Below are positions 10,061-20,330 of a DNA stretch of 64,000 nucleotides, one piece after another. Origin of the DNA: Nageia nagi (taxonomy: Eukaryota; Pinophyta); contig JBITNC010000001.1 of the NCBI GenBank assembly GCA_050084985.1, positions 77,376,001-77,440,000 on the forward strand, in the 5' to 3' direction. Made by a program: the position numbers and the translations under genes. A model generated the notes under the pieces. The model had not been told where the DNA came from, did no database searches, and saw only the letters and a program-made list of their open reading frames with translations. The stretch's first letter is position 1. Each line of letters begins with the position of its first letter.

Positions 10061-10805
10061 TTTAAAAACGTGAATTTGACCCCCCAATATGTAAATTTAA
10101 TAAAATTTATACAATATTAATTTTTTAATCGTGATCCCCCTCCTTTGTTAATTATTATGTTTTTAAACAGAGTTAAAATATTAAAACAAAAAAAAAAAGA
10201 TAGATATATATATTTGATTGAAATATATATAAGTTTGTTTTAATTATTTTAAACAAAGTTAAATAAAAAAAGATCGATATATATAGATATATATAATATA
10301 TTATTGTGCCTCTAAAATTGTGGTAGAACAACAAATTGTCCTCCTCAATAAAATATAAAAAAAATTGCACCTTCCTCCTTTTTTTTTGATATTGTTCACA
10401 AAAGACTATTGAAAAAAAAATCTTTTGAGTAAAAAATTGTAATATTTCTCAAATGTTGTATACTAACCATCTCCTTTTTTTTTGTTTGTTTAAATGTAGC
10501 AATTTAAGCACTTTGTAAAAATTGCAAGTAAACAAAAGGTTAGTAATAACAACAAACAAGGAACATCATATTACAATTTTGTTAGCCATGTATTGCCCAA
10601 ACAAAAAAATGAGCTCAACACATAGCAAATAATGTTAGTATCATTAGTGCATAAGCCAAAAAAAATGAAGGAGATTATATGAAGGAGGTTATACCTTCTC
10701 TTGAATTTACCTCACCAAGAAGATTAGGATTAAGATCTCCAAAGTTGAGAAGGATGAAGCACTTCCAAGAGGTAGCTTCCACACCAAAAGAGCTTCCTCA
10801 ACCTT

Positions 10806-10817
10806 GCTCTGATACCA
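10806..10817 (-). other. Primer-binding site of the copia element (initiator tRNA-Met)
   Basis: The minus strand reads TGGTATCAGAGC two bases inside the 5' LTR. This is the standard plant copia primer site, complementary to the 3' end of initiator Met tRNA. Confidence 0.95.
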
Positions 10818-10819
10818 AT

Positions 10820-11317
10820 TGAAGGATTTGAACTATAACTAAACAAATCCTCTAGGACCTTAGACTAGGAAACTCAAGATTACACATCTATAATTCTAAG
10901 AACATCATTCACACAATATGACACCAATATAATGTGGTTCCTCCCTCCTTGGGAGTACATCCACAACTAGCTCTCTTATTCTCAAATCTATGTCTCTCTT
11001 ACAACTATTCTCTAGCTCTCTCCTACACAACCAAGTAGAGTAATCTTACTCAAAACTTAGATATGTTTACATGAGGAGAGGCCCTCTGTTTATAGGTTGA
11101 GAGCACCTCCCTAACCTTCCTTTAACCCAAGGGTAAGGTTAGGGTTACATTAAATGTACCACCAAACTTCAACCTACCAACTAACTCCTTTGGTAAAGTC
11201 AAAGTCTATACATTAAAGAATTCTATTAATCATTTAAGGTATCTACATACCCTTAAGTGATTAATTGAATTTACAAGGAGTCTAGATATTCACAATATTT
11301 CATTACAAATTCTAACA
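10820..11317 (-). repeat. 5' LTR of the copia element
   Basis: 498 bp, the upstream LTR in the element's own orientation and therefore the promoter copy. It differs from the other LTR only at 11088, inside the TATA box. Confidence 0.95.
11085..11094 (-). promoter_or_regulatory. TATA box of the copia 5' LTR (variant)
   Basis: The minus strand reads TATAAACAGA where the 3' LTR has TATAAATAGA. This copy would drive transcription of the element as it sits. Confidence 0.65.
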
Positions 11318-11322
11318 ATGGC
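11318..11322. other. Target-site duplication ATGGC, right of the copia element
   Basis: Second copy of the 5-bp duplication, after which the PMD reading frame resumes at 11323. Confidence 0.95.
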
Positions 11323-12716
11323 TTAGAGGGTGGATTAGAGGGTCGATGTGTTCATCAGTGCATTGATGTTATTAAGGAGTTGGGTGCGATAATAGGAGGG
11401 GGAGAGGTAGGCGAGGAGCCTATAGGAGCGGAGGCTACAAGAGAGGAGGCTACCAGTGAGGAGGTCATGGTAGATGCTCTTAAGGAGTTAGCTCCTGAGG
11501 AGGAGGCTACGGGTGTAGGTGAGGAGGGAGCTACCCTAGAGGTTGCTCGTAGAGTCGAGGAGGATCCTGCTACATAGGTTCCTAGCATTGATACTTTGCT
11601 AGGAGACATTTATGAACTGAGACACCAGTTGGCATAGGCCCACTCATGTATGTACAGGTACAGGGTTGAGCGAGATAGATATAGACAGGAGAGAGATGAG
11701 GCTCATTCCTCTTTATAGGGAGCTCAAGCTCATTAATTGGGAGCAACCTCTACTTTCAAAGGTGGTCCTTCAATTTTTAGTCATGGCATTTGTTAGCAGT
11801 GAGATGTTTATAGCAGTATAGTATAGACCTGGTTGATAGGTGTTCCAACTTTTACTTTGGGGGCTCAGTATCCTATACCTCCAGATACTTATATGCCTAT
11901 AGATATTTCAGCGTATCAGATAGGCAATAGTGCACAGGGCACAGTTGGATCCCCAGGTAGGACTCAGAGGTCACGAGGTCTTTATAGCAAGAGTGGTACA
12001 CCCTGGGCATCTCCCTTAGGGGCTGTTGGTTCATTTGAGTTATGAGGAGCTCAGCATCCAGGTAGTCCTACAGGCTCTATAAGCACTACTCCTCCAGGTT
12101 AGGGTACCGGAGAGGCTAGTAGATGGCAGAGGTGATCGAGTAGTCCTAGCGGACCAGGCAGTGGTTGAGGTAGTTCTTGAGGATACCCTTTTTCATGATG
12201 TTATTTTTATATACTTATGAGGTTATTGGACCCTTGTATTTTATTATATGATTCATGATGTTATGATGACCTTTTGATGGACTGTGATGATGTATATATA
12301 GATAGATAGATCTTTGATATTTATGGTACTTGTATGATTTTTGATGCATTAGTTTTCATTCTATATATATATTTATGATAAAATAGGTATGATGTGATGT
12401 TATGTAGATCATGATTGTCTTCTAATTACTTGATGATGAATAGATGTTAATGATATATGTAATTTTCGAAATGTATGATGCATAGATATAATTGTGGAAT
12501 GTATGATGATGAAATATATAACATATATCAACAAATTAGTTTGATGATGTTACTAATCTCAAAATTAAATTAATAATAAGTACAATTATAGTTTCTATAA
12601 ACAATAAATCTAATTTATAATTTTAATAAGTTAAGTTATTTAAGGACATATTTTTATTATATTTTTACGGAATCAGATGCATCATCTTCCGTACTTGGCA
12701 ATTTTACAATAAACTT

Positions 12717-13006
12717 CTTGACATGACAAACTAGTGACTTATGGATGTATATGAACATTAACTTTATCTTGGTCAGGGGAACAATAAGTAATCATTCTTA
12801 TCCTTTCCAAAGAAAAGCAATTTTAATAATGTTCAAAGGTAATAGATAATAGTAAAAATGGCTTGACATGACACACTAGTGACTTATGGATGCATATGAA
12901 CATTAACTTTATCTTGGTCAGGGGAATAATAAGTAATCATTCTTATTCTTTCCAAAGAAAAGCAATTTTTAATAATGTTCAAAGGTAATGATATTGGTAA
13001 AAATGG
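12717..13006. repeat. 145-bp tandem duplication specific to element A
   Basis: Copies begin at 12717 and 12862, both starting CTTGACATGACA, and are nearly identical through TAATAATGTTCAAAGG. Element B has a single copy at about 30990-31135. Confidence 0.85.
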
Positions 13007-13349
13007 ATTTAACAAAATGATACAAATGATTCTAAACACAAACACATTACAAACTATGACAAAAGATTAGGTGATTTTGGATTAATAACCAAGTTATGAT
13101 AACATCTACCTCATCTTTCTTTATCTCAAGATTTAACAACCTAAGATGATATCAAACAATGTTGTTATATGTTGATAAAAAATATATAAACTCTAGTGTG
13201 TGTAGTGAGATTCATTTCCCTTCTTAGATCATTTGAGATGAAATATCCTAGAGACATTAATAAGCTAGTCTATCCATATGAAATGTATAGAGGTCCATAG
13301 GAAAGAAGGTTGCTAACCAAAATGGACATATCGCCACTCGTAAGGTATG

Positions 13350-13452
13350 CCTCATTGCCAGACAGGTGTCCATAGCCCCAATGAGGATTAACCCCTCGAT
13401 CCTGCCACAACCTTGCTCTACTGCCAATCAGGCGTCCATAGCCCCGGTAGAG
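13350..13452. repeat. Twin 37-nt hairpins in the Tat 3' spacer (A)
   Basis: Hairpin 1 (13350-13386) has the stem CCTCATTG/CAATGAGG. Hairpin 2 (13416-13452) has the stem CTCTACTG/CGGTAGAG with one G-T wobble. The 21-base loops agree at 18 positions while half the stem bases differ. The start-to-start distance is 66 bases, also in element B (31473-31575). On the minus strand both repeats lie in one short open frame (13470-13270), so a coding repeat is an alternative reading. Confidence 0.7.
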
Positions 13453-13944
13453 GATATTGTAATCACCCAAGAATCATTGATATAATGTAGCAAATTTTTT
13501 TTTTTAACTATCAAATGATTCTTGGGTTCGAGATGAAGAGAATAATAGGATATACACATAACTTTCACTCTTAATATCTCTTAAAATGATTTCATTCAAA
13601 TTCTCTTAGAATTTTTTAATGTCATAAGTGTTTGGAGTACATGGATTTTCTTTCAAACATAAACTTTATGTTTTTCTATCATCTATGGTATATCATTTCT
13701 TTATAAAAGAAAATACAAAGCGAATGTAATGATAACAAGGAGATTATTCTAAAATGACCTTTTCACGCATTACACATTTACTGGATAATCACTCTTACAA
13801 TGACATGCAACATATATTCACATCATACGAGGGCAGGGCACCCAATTGCCAAGTAACCTCTAGATGTTTCCATCTAGGTAGATTTTATAATTTTATAATT
13901 TTTATGTGTTTTATAGTTTTCAATTTTTTAGGATTTTATAATTT

Positions 13945-15176
13945 TTAATTTTTTAGGATTTTATAATTTTTTCTAGGGAATCTATTCATGACGCGTTCAA
14001 ATCGAGTTTGTACTGCATCAGGATTAAATGAGCAATGTGTTGAACTAAACAAAAAACTAAAATCTAATACCACTTGATTATGATAGATTTCTGGAATACA
14101 ATAATCTAAGTGTTCAACTGTTATAGTTTGAGTGATAGAGATGATTTGTTGTTGATGTTTTAAAGTTAGGTTGTGAGTATAATCAACTATTATTTTGGGC
14201 TTTTCTATAGGCCACAGAAGATAGAAATATATCATTAAATCATATTCTGAGTTAGGAGAACACCATAACTCAAATGCGTTGATACAAACAATAACTTGAT
14301 ATCCATTTCCTTTGACATCCCAATCGTAAGATTCACGTGCATCATAGAACATCAAGGCCATTTTTTGTTGTATTTCAAGAGGCATGGAAAAGATATTTGA
14401 ATACAAAGGAGTAGGAACATTACGAATAACTTTCATAAAGATATCTTTGTCATACCTACTTTCGAACCTCGAAAGATAACTTCCATTATTCCACACTTTA
14501 TGTCCTTTTGATAGTTTTTTGATAATCTCATTTCTAACCCTTATTTGATTCATCGTTGTAAGTTTGGTAATATGACAAGCTTACCTTTCTTCCAACTTTC
14601 ATTTCCAAATTGTGTGTCGCATTTGCATGCGAGAAAATCTGTGAGTTTGCCTATAGTGTTGTTGTGACGTTCTAGGAGGAAAAGCCACAAAAGTATTTAA
14701 AAAATCATAAATCACCCTTTTATGAGGTAAATAATGTAAAATTTCATCCATCCATTCTAGGCTTTTGGTTAATTGTTTAACGTATTTCAACCTAGCTAAA
14801 AGGAGTGAATACTCAGTTAATTGGCAATTTATGACGATTCTCGATATTCCATAAGGCCATTGCAGGCTGTTATTTCTTATGATGTTCTTTCCATATGGGT
14901 GAAATAGATTTGTGGATCTAAAATAATGCTTACTTCATATCCACAAAAAGTGACTTCCCAACCATTATTTATACCACAAAACATATGATATGTTCTTTCA
15001 TATTGTTCATCAATAGTCAATTGTAAATAACTTAAGAGATTAAGATCAAATCCATGTTTTAAATATGTTAATGCTAAATCACCTGGATATCTTGGCGATG
15101 GAAATCATACTTGTGGTTGCACTATGCTACCTTCAACAGATTCCTTTGCCAGATTCATCTTTTCTATTTTAATCAT
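13945..15176 (-). pseudogene. Extra sense ORF after integrase, unknown family (A)
   Basis: Minus-strand coding remnant of about 410 codons between the end of integrase and the 3' spacer. It starts at MIKIEKMNL (15176) or the second Met (15158) and ends at 13945. The open part 14553-13945 is 202 codons. Stops and a frameshift interrupt the first half. Visible motifs include YHMFCGINNGWEVTFCGYEV, FLNTFVAFPPRTSQQHYRQT, NVPTPLYSNIFSMP and NAFELWCSPNSEYD. I recognise no domain, signal peptide or clear transmembrane segment, so it does not look like the env-like ORF some gypsy elements carry here. Element B has the same ORF (32072-33302) with different breaks, so it was a real gene of the family. 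Function unknown. Confidence 0.7.
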
Positions 15177-15279
15177 TAACACTTGACAAATATCAATACT
15201 TTTATTTATTTATTAATTTAACAATAAAATAAACAAACGAAAACTAATGTACACTTTTTTTTATGTATAGAAGGGTCGA

Positions 15280-16350
15280 AGATGCATGATATTTATAGGT
15301 TCACACTCTTCATTTCCTTCTAAGTCTAATAAATGATAAGTTCCTTTACTGAATTTTTTTCTTAATGATATATGGTCCTAACCAATTTGGAGAAAACTTG
15401 TCTCTAAGCTGTCGTTCTATTCGTGAAGTTTGTTGATTTTCTTTTAAAACCAAATCACCTATTTTGAACTCATGAATTAGAGCCCTTTTATCAAAAGCTC
15501 ATTTTATCCTCTTCTAATAAACACGCATATGCTCTAAAGCATTAATACATTTTTCATCTAAAAGTAACAATTGATCTAAGTGAGTCTATCTTACTTCTTT
15601 GTCAGAATTTTGCTCACTTAGATTTACTCTAAGGGATGGTATCTCAAGCTCTATGGGTAGGATGGATTCTGTTCCATATATTAAAGAGAATGGCGTTGCC
15701 CCAATAGGAGTGCGTACACTGGTACGATAAGCCCATAAGGCTTTTGGTATTTGCATATGCCAATCTCTATGAGAATCATTTACTATTTTTGCTAAGATGT
15801 TCCGAATAGTTTTATTAGTAGCCTCTGCCTGTCCATTGCTTTGTGGATAATATGGAGTGGAAAAACTTTGTTTAATTTTATACTTGTCACATATTTGTTT
15901 TACATCCTTATTTTTAAAATTTTTTCCATTATCCGTAATTAATTGGTTCAGTATACCGAATCTACATATAATATAGTTTTCAATAAATTCAGTAATTCGT
16001 GAACCAATGGTGGAAGTCATGGAAACAGCCTCTACCCATTTAGTAAAATATTCAGTTGCTGTAATGATGAACTTGTGTCCACCAGTAGATGTAGGTGTAA
16101 TTTGTCCTATTAAATCTAATGCCCATTTAGAGAATGGCCAAAGTGATCGTATAGGATGTAGTTCTTGAGATGGTTGTGAAAATAAATGAGCGTATTGTTA
16201 ACATTTAAAACATTTTTTAACATATTCACAATAATCTTTTTCCATAGTTGGCCAATAATACCCCATTCGAATTAATCATTTTACAATCGCAACACCATTA
16301 AAATGTCCTCCGCATGTTCCATCATTGCGGAGGATATAGCTTTTTTAATA
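15280..16350 (-). pseudogene. Integrase domain of element A pol
   Basis: Minus-strand integrase. The N-terminal zinc region (about 16280-16150) carries a TAA where element B has a Gln codon (CQQYAH). The catalytic core includes TDNG (Asp at 15931-15933) and QAEATNK (Glu), with PYYPQSNGQAEA between; 16020-15586 is open. The C-terminal part (15450-15280) resembles EPINIMHLQPFY of element B and shows a frameshift near 15350. No chromodomain is visible, as expected outside chromoviruses. It would insert the cDNA. Broken here. Confidence 0.85.
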
Positions 16351-16448
16351 TCATTCCATTCAAGACATGTGAGTAAAATACCATTGAAATTTCATCGATG
16401 CAAGATATTCCCTATCAAACAATATTTAGTTGCTTTGATTTTAAAAGC

Positions 16449-17116
16449 TCATCGTGATGATTTATTAAGGTTTCTAGGAAGAGTTCCAAATTTTAAAAAA
16501 TCCGTCAATTTTTTGTACCAATTATCTTTATCAATTACGTCGATATTTAATACATTTTTTTCTTCATCTTCTTGTTGTAATGATGATTGAGATAATTGAA
16601 TTATTTCAACTTGAATTGAAGATTTTTTAGGATCTTCTGGGATAAGAGATCCAATAGAAGCCATAGCATTTGCAAATCTATTAGATGATCTTGGTGCCGC
16701 TTCTATACTAAATTGGTCAAAAGATTTTAATAATCCTTCAACTAACACTTTATACTTTTGAAGTAAAGGTTCTTTACATTGGTAGATTCCTTTCACTTGA
16801 TTTACGATGAGTAAAGAATCTCCAATAATCTTAATTCTTTTAAGTTTTAATTTAATAGTTCTTAATGCTAATATCAAAGCTCGTATTCCACATTATTGTT
16901 AGTACAAGGGAATTTTAATTTAAATGAATATGGTATAGGGATCCCTTGCAAGGTTATAAATACAACACCTGCTCCACCACCTTGTTCACATCGAGAACCA
17001 TCAAAGTGTATTGTCATATCCCAATCGTCTTCAGGTTCTATAGGTATTTCAATTTCATCTAATTGAAACACCCCATCATTGGGTAATTCAATGAAAAGGG
17101 GTTTACTATCTTGCAA
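16449..17116 (-). pseudogene. Second (archaeal-type) RNase H of element A
   Basis: Two open pieces (17116-16874 and 16877-16449) overlap by a 4-base frame change at the NNNVEYEL/ALI junction. Motifs: MTIHFDGSRCEQGGGAGVVF (first catalytic Asp), TNNNVEYE (Glu) and IIGDSLLIVNQVKG (Asp). This type of second RNase H after the original one is the hallmark of Tat-lineage elements. The break leaves it non-functional. Confidence 0.85.
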
Positions 17117-17880
17117 TGGAGCATCAACGAGATAGTCAGCAACTACTTATCCTTTTGTTGACTTTTGTCCAATAAAATGTAAATCAAATTCGGTTAAGTG
17201 CATTATCCACTTTATAGTTCTTGAATTTTGATATGTTTTATTCATCATATATTTCAACGGATCCATTTTAGAGATGACATATGTTGTATGATTAAGCATA
17301 TAATGTCAAAGTTTTTTAGTAGCAAAAATGACAGCAAGACATAATTTTTCCAAATATATGTACTTAATCTCGTAGCTCACTAGGGTTCTACTCAGATAAT
17401 ATATAGCTTGTTCTTTATTGTGTTCATTCTTTTAAGCAAGCATTGTTCCTAAAGCATTTTCAGTAGCAGAGATATATAATAAAAAGGGTACATCTTTTCT
17501 TGGTGGACTTAAGACAAGAGGTGATAATAAATATCTTTTAATTTCATTGAATGCATCTTGTTGCTCTTTGCCCCAATGATATTCTACTCCCTTTTTTAAT
17601 AATTTTGTAAATGGTTTATATTTATCAGAAAGTTGAGCTATAAACCTTCTAATGGCTTGTAACTTGCCCTGTAAACTTTGTAATTATTTTAGATTTGCAG
17701 GAGGTGGCATGTCTACTACTGCCTTCACTTTACTAGGATCTATTTCAATTCCTCGTCAGGACACAATAAATCCTAATAATTTTCCTGAAGTTACACCAAA
17801 AACATATTTTTTTGGATTTAATCTTACTTTATGTTCTAATAATCTATCTAAGACTTTAATTAGGTCTTTTCCATGATCTA
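17117..17880 (-). pseudogene. RT connection and gypsy RNase H of element A
   Basis: Degenerate minus-strand coding between the RT core and the second RNase H. It is recognisable by the pattern of B (35817-35088): KPFTKLLKK, DAFNEIKRYLLSPLVLSPP, EQAIYYLSRTL, KWIMHLTEFDL and ADYL. Several TAG/TAA stops are present in A. It would degrade RNA in the RNA-DNA hybrid. Confidence 0.75.
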
Positions 17881-17881
17881 C

Positions 17882-18892
17882 TCAATATTTAGATCTAACC
17901 AACAAATCATCGACATAATCTTCTACTATGTCGTGCATATAATCATGGAATATATAAGTCATAGCCCTTTGATAAGTTGCCCTGACATTTTTTATTCCAA
18001 AAGCCATAACTTTATAACAAAAAGTACCCCAAGGAGTTATAAAAGCCATTTTATGTTGATCTTTAGTAGCTATTTTTATTTGATTATAACCAAAAAACTC
18101 ATCCATTAATGATAACATATCATGTCCTGCTGTCGAATCTACCAAACTATCAATGCTAGGTAGAGGGAAATCATCTTTAGGACAAGCTTTATTAAGATCA
18201 CGAAAATCTGTGCATATTGTTATTTTTCCACTTGATTTTTTCACAGGTACCATATTAGATATCCAATCTGAGTAATCTATAGGTTGTATGAATTTAGCTT
18301 CTAATAATTTTTGGAGTTCTTCTTTTACCATTAATGCTATAGTAGGATGCATTTTACGTAATTTTTGTTTAATAGGTTTAGCATCAGGCTTTAATGCTAA
18401 ATTATGTACTACTAATTTAGGATCTATTCCAGGCATGTCTGCATATGACCATGCAAATACCTTTTCTCGTTCTTTTAATAAGGTTATGATTTCTTCTTGT
18501 TCATTTTCTGTGAGGTTTTCTCCTAATTGAATAATTTTAGGATTTTGAGGATCATTACTAATATTTATTTCTAAGACTTTTTCAGTAAGCATATGTGACC
18601 CTTCTTCTAATTGATTTGGTACTGGTATCCAACCATTGTCGTTAACACTATATTCTTCATCATATTCTTGAGTTTGTTCATTCATGCATACTTGATTTTC
18701 ATAGGAACCAAGTATGTGATCTACATTTTTGAATTCATGTACTAAAGGATTAGATGATATAAGAGAAAAATTAGTAATTACTTCATCTGTAGAAGTATTG
18801 GCTATTATTTTAATTAAATTTTGATTTTCGTTAACTTCATCTATTTGTTCATTATTTTGCTCTTCAATATCATTCTCTTTTATTGTAACCAT
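17882..18892 (-). pseudogene. Reverse transcriptase core of element A pol
   Basis: Open for 336 codons. It begins with a linker rich in Asn and Glu, then RT motifs: KQKLRKMHPTIALMVKEEL, WISNMVPVKKSSGKI, CTDFRDLNKACPKDDFPLP, FGYNQIKIATKDQHKMAF, TPWGTFCYKVMAFG and YVDD at 17906-17917. The MDEFFGYNQ motif is MDGFSGYNQ in B, so this copy has substitutions near the active site. A stop follows YVDDLLVRSKY. The family has full RT activity in principle; this copy does not. Confidence 0.9.
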
Positions 18893-18973
18893 ATTTACTG
18901 ATGGTATGTCTGAATATGGAATGATTGATGATTCGGTATTTTTATTTATTTTTTCTTGTATATCACTTGGTAA

Positions 18974-20330
18974 TCATGAATGATTCCAAGGTGGCTCAAT
19001 ATTATTAATAAAGAGCATTTTGACACCTTCTAAGACATCCATTTCACTTAATTGTTCTTCTCTTATATCAATAATTTCTTGCACTATGGATTCTTTCTCT
19101 AAAATTTCTTCATTATAATCCAAATTCTCTTCTCCTAAATTTTCTAATTTAGCAAGATTTTTACATTTATTTTGATAACCTAATCCACTTTTATTAGTGG
19201 GATCTTGGTATTGTAATCCAATTATCTCTCGTGGACCCTGTTCATATCGACCCAATCCTCGTCCTTGCCAATTACATTTGTTAAAATAGTTTAAGACAAA
19301 TGTTCTTGAACATGGCGATAAATATTTCATATCATTATTGAAATTTCTTTTATATGTTTGATTGGGTATTGTTGACACAGGATCTACTATTCCTGCATAG
19401 ATAAACATTGTCTGATTAGGTACTTCTCCTAAAGGTACTATTTGTCCAATCACACTAGGTGATTCAGATACTTTACCCACTTCTTGTGATGAAGGTATAT
19501 TAAATACCACATCATCTACGTCATATTCTCCTATCCCTAAATCCATTAATTTAATTTTTACTAGATATACATTGGATGAGTCATTATTAGATGTAGTATT
19601 TACTTATTTTGATGAAGAAGCTCCATATTTTTCATCTAAAGTTTTAGCAACTTTTTCTCAAGTATCTTTATCTTGTATAACTATATCACCTTTTCCTTTT
19701 ATGACTTCAGATTGATTCGTATTTTTGTTCATTAATATGGTTGATAAATTAGGAGACGGTAGGGTCACTTTATTTGGATCAAAAATTAAATTACAATATG
19801 AATAAGGATCTGGATCTTTAAACACACAATGAACTTTATCTTTCTAGATGTATTTTAAACATCCATGATAAGTTGATGGAACACATTGCATTTCTCTAAT
19901 CCATGGGCGTCCTAAAAGAATGTTATATTGTATAATATTTCCTTCAATTATATGTAATAAAGTTTGAATAGTTTTAGCCCCTACTGTAATCGGCAACACT
20001 ATTGATCCTAAAGTTGAACACACTGCATCATTAAATGCCCTAATCTGTAAAGAAGGAGCTAAAATAAGCGAATATGATAAATTCAAATTTTTGTATGCAG
20101 CATCTAAAATTATATTTATAGCTGAACCTTCATCTATCAGAATTATTTTAAATAATTTCCCATCTACTTTACCTATTATATGTAAAGGTGGATCAAGTCC
20201 GCCTGGTCCATCGTTATTTAATTTTTCTTATTCGTAGAAGGTGATGCTAGGTTGTTGAGATATCCTCAAACTTTCAACTATTGAAATAAAATTATTGGGG
20301 TTACTAATATCCACTTAAATTTCTTGTAGA
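18974..20330 (-). pseudogene. Protease and glycine-rich patch region of element A pol
   Basis: Retroviral-type aspartic protease near 20150-19844. The active-site region reads like LIDEGSAINI, followed by LGSIVLPITVGAKT and the flap/C-terminal part LLGRPWIREMQCVPS. A segment (19546-18974) then carries WQGRGLGRYEQG and NKSGLGYQ, which resembles a G-patch, an RNA-binding motif found after protease in some retroelements. Stops separate the pieces (20086-19844 and 19546-18974 are open). Element B keeps the same layout. Confidence 0.75.

Larger units (their letters stand above)
7944..10805 (-). other. Long leader of the copia element
   Basis: 2.9 kb between the primer site and gag. From gag outward it holds: a moderately G+C block (8040-8480) that looks structured but matches nothing I know; A+T-rich sequence with three copies of a 90-105 bp repeat (8741-9000); four G-tract motifs; a G+C-rich island (9430-10060); then A+T-rich sequence to the primer site. 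No convincing gene is seen. Confidence 0.6.
2626..11317 (-). mobile_element. Complete, young Ty1/copia retrotransposon
   Basis: An 8692-bp element on the minus strand, inserted in exon 2 of the PMD gene of element A. It has 498-bp LTRs (TG...CA) with one visible difference, a 5-bp target duplication, an initiator-Met primer site, a G-rich purine tract and an uninterrupted polyprotein with all expected domains. The internal region has a long leader (7944-10805) and a 3' UTR (3135-4016) with tandem hairpins. Nothing in the sequence shows that it is inactive. Near-identical LTRs imply recent insertion. Confidence 0.95.
1083..12198 (+). pseudogene. Antisense plant mobile domain (PMD) gene of element A, split by a copia insertion
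   Basis: A two-exon gene opposite to the retrotransposon. Exon 1 (1083-1133) encodes a 17-residue arginine-rich start (MPPRRCSTGRSRP). The intron is 1134-1458 (GT...AG) and joins in frame to exon 2. Exon 2 runs 1459-2625, is interrupted by the copia element, and resumes in the same frame at 11323 to a TGA at 12196. The intact protein would be about 697 residues. The PMD lies in the first part of exon 2, with motifs CIHWEYPLL, FHLPIGEMTITVEDIHRLY and QIYRELFFYSQGHRASLS. An acidic Glu-rich stretch follows, then a Gly/Ser/Gln-rich tail. In-frame stops at 1480, 1981, 2188, 2353, 2533, 11575, 11635, 11716 and 11734 replace Arg, Gln or Trp codons. PMD proteins occur in plant nuclear silencing factors (MAIL1/MAIN family) and inside transposons. 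The role here is unknown. Confidence 0.8.
12199..13944. other. Spacer between the PMD gene and the extra sense ORF (A)
   Basis: A+T-rich non-coding DNA lying downstream of both convergent genes (PMD on plus, retrotransposon on minus), so it could serve as the 3' end for both. It contains short GATA/TATA microsatellites near 12290-12310, a 145-bp tandem duplication (12717-13006) absent from B, the twin hairpins (13350-13452), and a TTTTATAATTTTT-rich repeat at 13880-13970. Confidence 0.7.

Noticed and set aside
13945-15176. Env-like protein
   Set aside because: Position fits, but no signal peptide, transmembrane segment or cleavage site could be seen.
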